From contig NZ_AYMG01000029.1 of NCBI RefSeq assembly GCF_000633455.1, positions 1-64,000 on the forward strand: a stretch of 64,000 nt of DNA. Direction: 5' to 3'. This document shows, one piece after another, positions 61,588-64,000 of this stretch; position 1 is the stretch's first letter, and each line of letters opens with the position of its first letter. A program made the translations under genes and the position numbers. Source of the stretch: Pedobacter jeongneungensis. GTDB taxonomy: Bacteria > Bacteroidota > Bacteroidia > Sphingobacteriales > Sphingobacteriaceae. Below the pieces are notes generated by a model. The model saw only the letters and a program-made list of their open reading frames with translations, had not been told where the DNA came from and searched no databases.

Positions 61588-62628
61588 TTAAACAGGTTTT
61601 ATACCTACAAGCTGCATCTCTTTCTCTTTACCGCGTAGCTTAATGGCGCCCAACATTTCTGTGCTATAATTACCAACCAGCTGGAGTTCTTCGATGAGCG
61701 CTTTTGACACGATCATTTCCTGGTTATAGGTTTTGCATAAATTTTGTATCCTCGAAGTGGTATTGAGTACATCGCCGGAGTAAGTAATATCACGTTTGAT
61801 AATCCCTACTTCGCCTGCAATTACCCTTCCACAATGAATGCCTGCCTTAAAAGATGGCAACAAACTATATTTTAGTTCATACTTATCTTTTAACGAAAAC
61901 AAATGTGCTTTAATATCAAAAAAACAATTGATGCATTTATTGCTTTTCAACCCTTCTTCGTAACGCCACGCAATTACCACCTCATCGCCTACATATTGGT
62001 AAATTTCGCCACGGTTTTCGAGGATTGGATTGGTAATATCGATAAAGAGATCTTTAAGCAATTCGTGATATTTTTTATCACCAAGATTTTCAGCAATTGT
62101 TGTAGATGAATTTAAATCGAGGAACATAAAAATCCGTGATTCTTCTTTGGGGGTATTGTATTTCCCTCTGATGATGTCCCAGAAAATCCCCTGTCCGAAT
62201 TTACTGTTCACCTGCAACAGCAACTGCGTTATGGAGACCACGATGGCCCAAACCAGTCCGTTTTTCAAAAATCGGTGTGAATCACCTAAGGATAAAAGGC
62301 TGAGTATTTCGTTTATCGATAAAATAATGCCTGTAAAAATGCCTGCTATAATTAACAGTGTATAACCATAAGGTTTATCATTATATTTAACATTGATGTA
62401 AAACACCAGAAAACTCCCTCCTATTAAGGCTCCAAATAAGCCGATAGATATATTTAAAAGTATTGAAGATTTTAAGGAATAATTAGGCACAGGTCCTAAT
62501 GAATTATGCGTATGCAGTATTAAATCCTCAAAAACAGCAATTACAGCACCAATTAATATCCAGAAAAGGACAATAATCAATAGCTGTTGAAGTTTTTGCT
62601 GAGTGCGGCGGTTTATTTTCATTGACAT
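61588..62628 (-). CDS. Membrane class III adenylate/guanylate cyclase
   Basis: A 346-residue protein. Four hydrophobic segments fill residues about 15-145 (LLIIVLFWILIGAVIAVF onward). The class III cyclase domain spans about 165-346: metal Asp in IFMFLDLNSSTT, a second Asp in YQYVGDEVVIAW, GIHCGRVIAGEVG and the transition-state Asn/Arg in VLNTTSRIQN. A membrane-bound cyclase with 4TM N-terminus is common in this phylum. Whether it makes cAMP or cGMP is unclear. It lies 79 bp downstream of the PAS kinase gene on the same strand. Confidence 0.9.
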   Translation of the reverse strand: MSMKINRRTQQKLQQLLIIVLFWILIGAVIAVFEDLILHTHNSLGPVPNYSLKSSILLNISIGLFGALIGGSFLVFYINVKYNDKPYGYTLLIIAGIFTGIILSINEILSLLSLGDSHRFLKNGLVWAIVVSITQLLLQVNSKFGQGIFWDIIRGKYNTPKEESRIFMFLDLNSSTTIAENLGDKKYHELLKDLFIDITNPILENRGEIYQYVGDEVVIAWRYEEGLKSNKCINCFFDIKAHLFSLKDKYELKYSLLPSFKAGIHCGRVIAGEVGIIKRDITYSGDVLNTTSRIQNLCKTYNQEMIVSKALIEELQLVGNYSTEMLGAIKLRGKEKEMQLVGIKPV

Positions 62629-62707
62629 CGTACATTAATCAAAAAACCGGTTGAATATACGATAACTTTCTGCTAAATTTTATCAAAAACCATCAACAAT
62701 ACTTAAA

Positions 62708-63796
62708 TTAACCTGTTATATGCTCTAATTTTAAATATACTTTAAATGAAGATCCTTTTCCAACTTCACTCTCTACCGTAATTTTTCCACCCGCATAATC
62801 AACAATTTCCCTTACCAGGTAAAGGCCAACACCAGTACCCTCAACATCATTATTTAAGCGCTGAAATTTAGTAAAAATGGTGTTCAGGTTTTCTTCTGCT
62901 ATACCCATGCCATTATCAGAAACGGTAATGGTAACATAACCTTTTTCTAACGCCGTTTTAATTATAACTACAGGAGCACGGCCTGCAGCCTGGTATTTAA
63001 TGGCGTTATTAACCAGATTATATACAATACTGCGCAGTTTTCGCCTTACAAACATCATTTCTGAAACTTCTATTTCAGTGTTTATTACCGCTCCGGATTC
63101 CAAAATCTGAGGGGCAAGCGTAAGGCGGGCATCCTCTACAATATGCTCAAAACTGATCAGCTCTGGAAAAGCCTTGTATTTTTGCTGGTGATTTCTTGAA
63201 TCTGTTAGATCGAAAATTACATCTTTCATTTTCCGCAGGCTGTTTTCCACTTTCTCCAATAAAAGGGGAAACCGTTCCATGCCTTTATCAGGCAATGCCT
63301 TTAACATTTCAATGGTCAGGCCAAGGCTGGTAAGAGGTGTTTTAATGTCGTGCGATATGGTATCCAGTAATAATTCATGTTCAGCAATCAAACGCTCCTG
63401 CTCTTTCAGGTCTCTGATGCGCATGGTGATCTCCACAAACGTAATGATCACTCCATTGGTTTTATTATCTTTCCTTACAATGTAGGGAAGGATATTCATC
63501 TGGTACCAACGGAAATCGATGGTTTGGATTTCTTTTTCAAGGATTTCGCCTGTATCAATTACCTGCTGGATATTTTCCATAATAGAAGGAAAACGGAAAT
63601 TTTCTTTAACATCAGCTATTGGCTTGCCGATGTCACTGTCCTTCAGGCTAAACTGTTTCATTGCAGGAGGCGTAAATTTCCTAAGCGTTAAAGATGCATC
63701 AACAAAAAGCTGTGGGATAATGGTATTACGGAAATAATTCTCCAGTTCCTCATTCAGGTCGGTTAGCGCGTTAACCTGCAGTTTTTGATCGTGCAT
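62708..63796 (-). CDS. PAS domain sensor histidine kinase with CheB/CheR-type PAS
   Basis: A 362-residue cytoplasmic kinase. A short linker NALTDLNEELENYF is followed by a PAS domain (about 25-140, FVDASLTLRKFTPPAM, then RWYQMNILPYIVRKDNKTNG and GVIITFVEITMRI) that resembles the PAS domain of CheB/CheR fusion proteins. HisKA follows with LLDTISHDIKTPLTSL (phospho-His near 157), then a HATPase with N box YNLVNNAIKYQ, DNGMGIAEENL and GTGVGLYLVREIV. No response regulator is fused or adjacent. A gene farther right may be its partner. Confidence 0.9.
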   Translation of the reverse strand: MHDQKLQVNALTDLNEELENYFRNTIIPQLFVDASLTLRKFTPPAMKQFSLKDSDIGKPIADVKENFRFPSIMENIQQVIDTGEILEKEIQTIDFRWYQMNILPYIVRKDNKTNGVIITFVEITMRIRDLKEQERLIAEHELLLDTISHDIKTPLTSLGLTIEMLKALPDKGMERFPLLLEKVENSLRKMKDVIFDLTDSRNHQQKYKAFPELISFEHIVEDARLTLAPQILESGAVINTEIEVSEMMFVRRKLRSIVYNLVNNAIKYQAAGRAPVVIIKTALEKGYVTITVSDNGMGIAEENLNTIFTKFQRLNNDVEGTGVGLYLVREIVDYAGGKITVESEVGKGSSFKVYLKLEHITG

Positions 63797-63970
63797 TTTT
63801 ATGTTTTTTATATCAGGGATCGATGATGAAAATTCGTACAGATACGAAATCTTTCTAAAATAGTAAGAAAATTACCAAGGAAGGCAGATTGCTATAAATA
63901 CGCGTAGTAATCCGCAAAAATTAAATTAGGTATCGTTTTAAGCACATAAACTTATCAATCCGGGATGGGT

Positions 63971-63998
63971 AAAAACAAAGGGCAGGTATAGTGCCCGC
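63971..63998 (-). terminator. Terminator of a minus-strand gene beyond the window
   Basis: On the minus strand, GGGCA (63996-63992) pairs with TGCCC (63984-63980), followed by TTTGTTTTT. The stem may extend beyond the window edge. It shows that a gene on the minus strand ends just right of 64000. Confidence 0.6.
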
Positions 63999-64000
63999 CC

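Noticed and set aside
61588..62628. GGDEF-type (c-di-GMP) signalling protein
   Set aside because: Metal Asp positions and the LNTTSRI motif are those of class III cyclases; no GGDEF or EAL motif is present.
1..64000. CRISPR array or restriction/toxin/phage defence genes
   Set aside because: No regular spacers and repeats and no Cas, nuclease or phage gene were seen. The exact 30-bp duplication at 23449-23535 has only two units and a 27-bp spacer but lies before a receiver gene and has an internal near-repeat, so it is not an array.

Overview
The window looks like chromosome from a Bacteroidota bacterium of the Sphingobacteriaceae, most likely Pedobacter or a close relative. Reasons: two SusC/SusD pairs, a one-protein hybrid two-component regulator, FecR-type anti-sigma signalling to a TonB-dependent receptor, moderate-to-low GC content, weak Shine-Dalgarno sequences, and families of short dispersed intergenic repeats typical of this group. 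The genus is inferred from gene style, not from a marker gene.

Layout. 0-6.5 kb: a possible IS21-type insertion-sequence end, a lipoprotein and an alkaline-phosphatase-superfamily membrane enzyme (LTA-synthase type) that share a nearly identical upstream double box, a small HTH/coiled-coil protein, a DUF416 protein, and an AraC regulator next to a nitrilase-family amidohydrolase. 6.3-17.9 kb: a polysaccharide utilization locus (PUL) with a parallel beta-helix lipoprotein, SusC and SusD on the minus strand and a divergent 1363-residue hybrid sensor/regulator; a decayed AraC remnant marks its left edge. 18-24 kb: tRNA-Lys, a Crp/Fnr-type regulator, a very large multidomain GH31 glycosidase and an output-less receiver protein.

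24-38.4 kb: a minus-strand block with a proline/hydroxyproline theme: a secreted S9 (prolyl oligopeptidase/DPP4-type) peptidase, an AraC regulator, all four enzymes from trans-4-hydroxy-L-proline to 2-oxoglutarate, and two aminopeptidase P-type Xaa-Pro peptidases. Together they could clear peptides from collagen or plant hydroxyproline-rich glycoproteins.

38.4-47.8 kb: a minus-strand unit of M28 peptidase (PSMA/GCPII-like), SusC, SusD and TlpA-like thioredoxin, followed by an arylsulfatase. Its leader contains a convincing SAM-I (S-box) riboswitch at 47666-47768. This would put an outer-membrane SusCD uptake system and a peptidase under S-adenosylmethionine control, implying import of a methionine- or sulfur-supplying peptide. 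It is the most interesting feature of the window.

48-64 kb: a RibD/DHFR-like reductase, a secreted TIM-barrel epimerase-like protein, a GH32 fructan hydrolase, a complete ECF sigma/FecR/TonB-receptor cell-surface signalling cassette, a second ECF sigma factor overlapping a membrane/beta-barrel partner, a methyltransferase, a patatin-like lipase, a RidA protein, a membrane class III nucleotide cyclase and a PAS histidine kinase. Intergenic spaces carry REP-like elements with CGTCATTnnGAG-type ends and word-like degenerate repeats.
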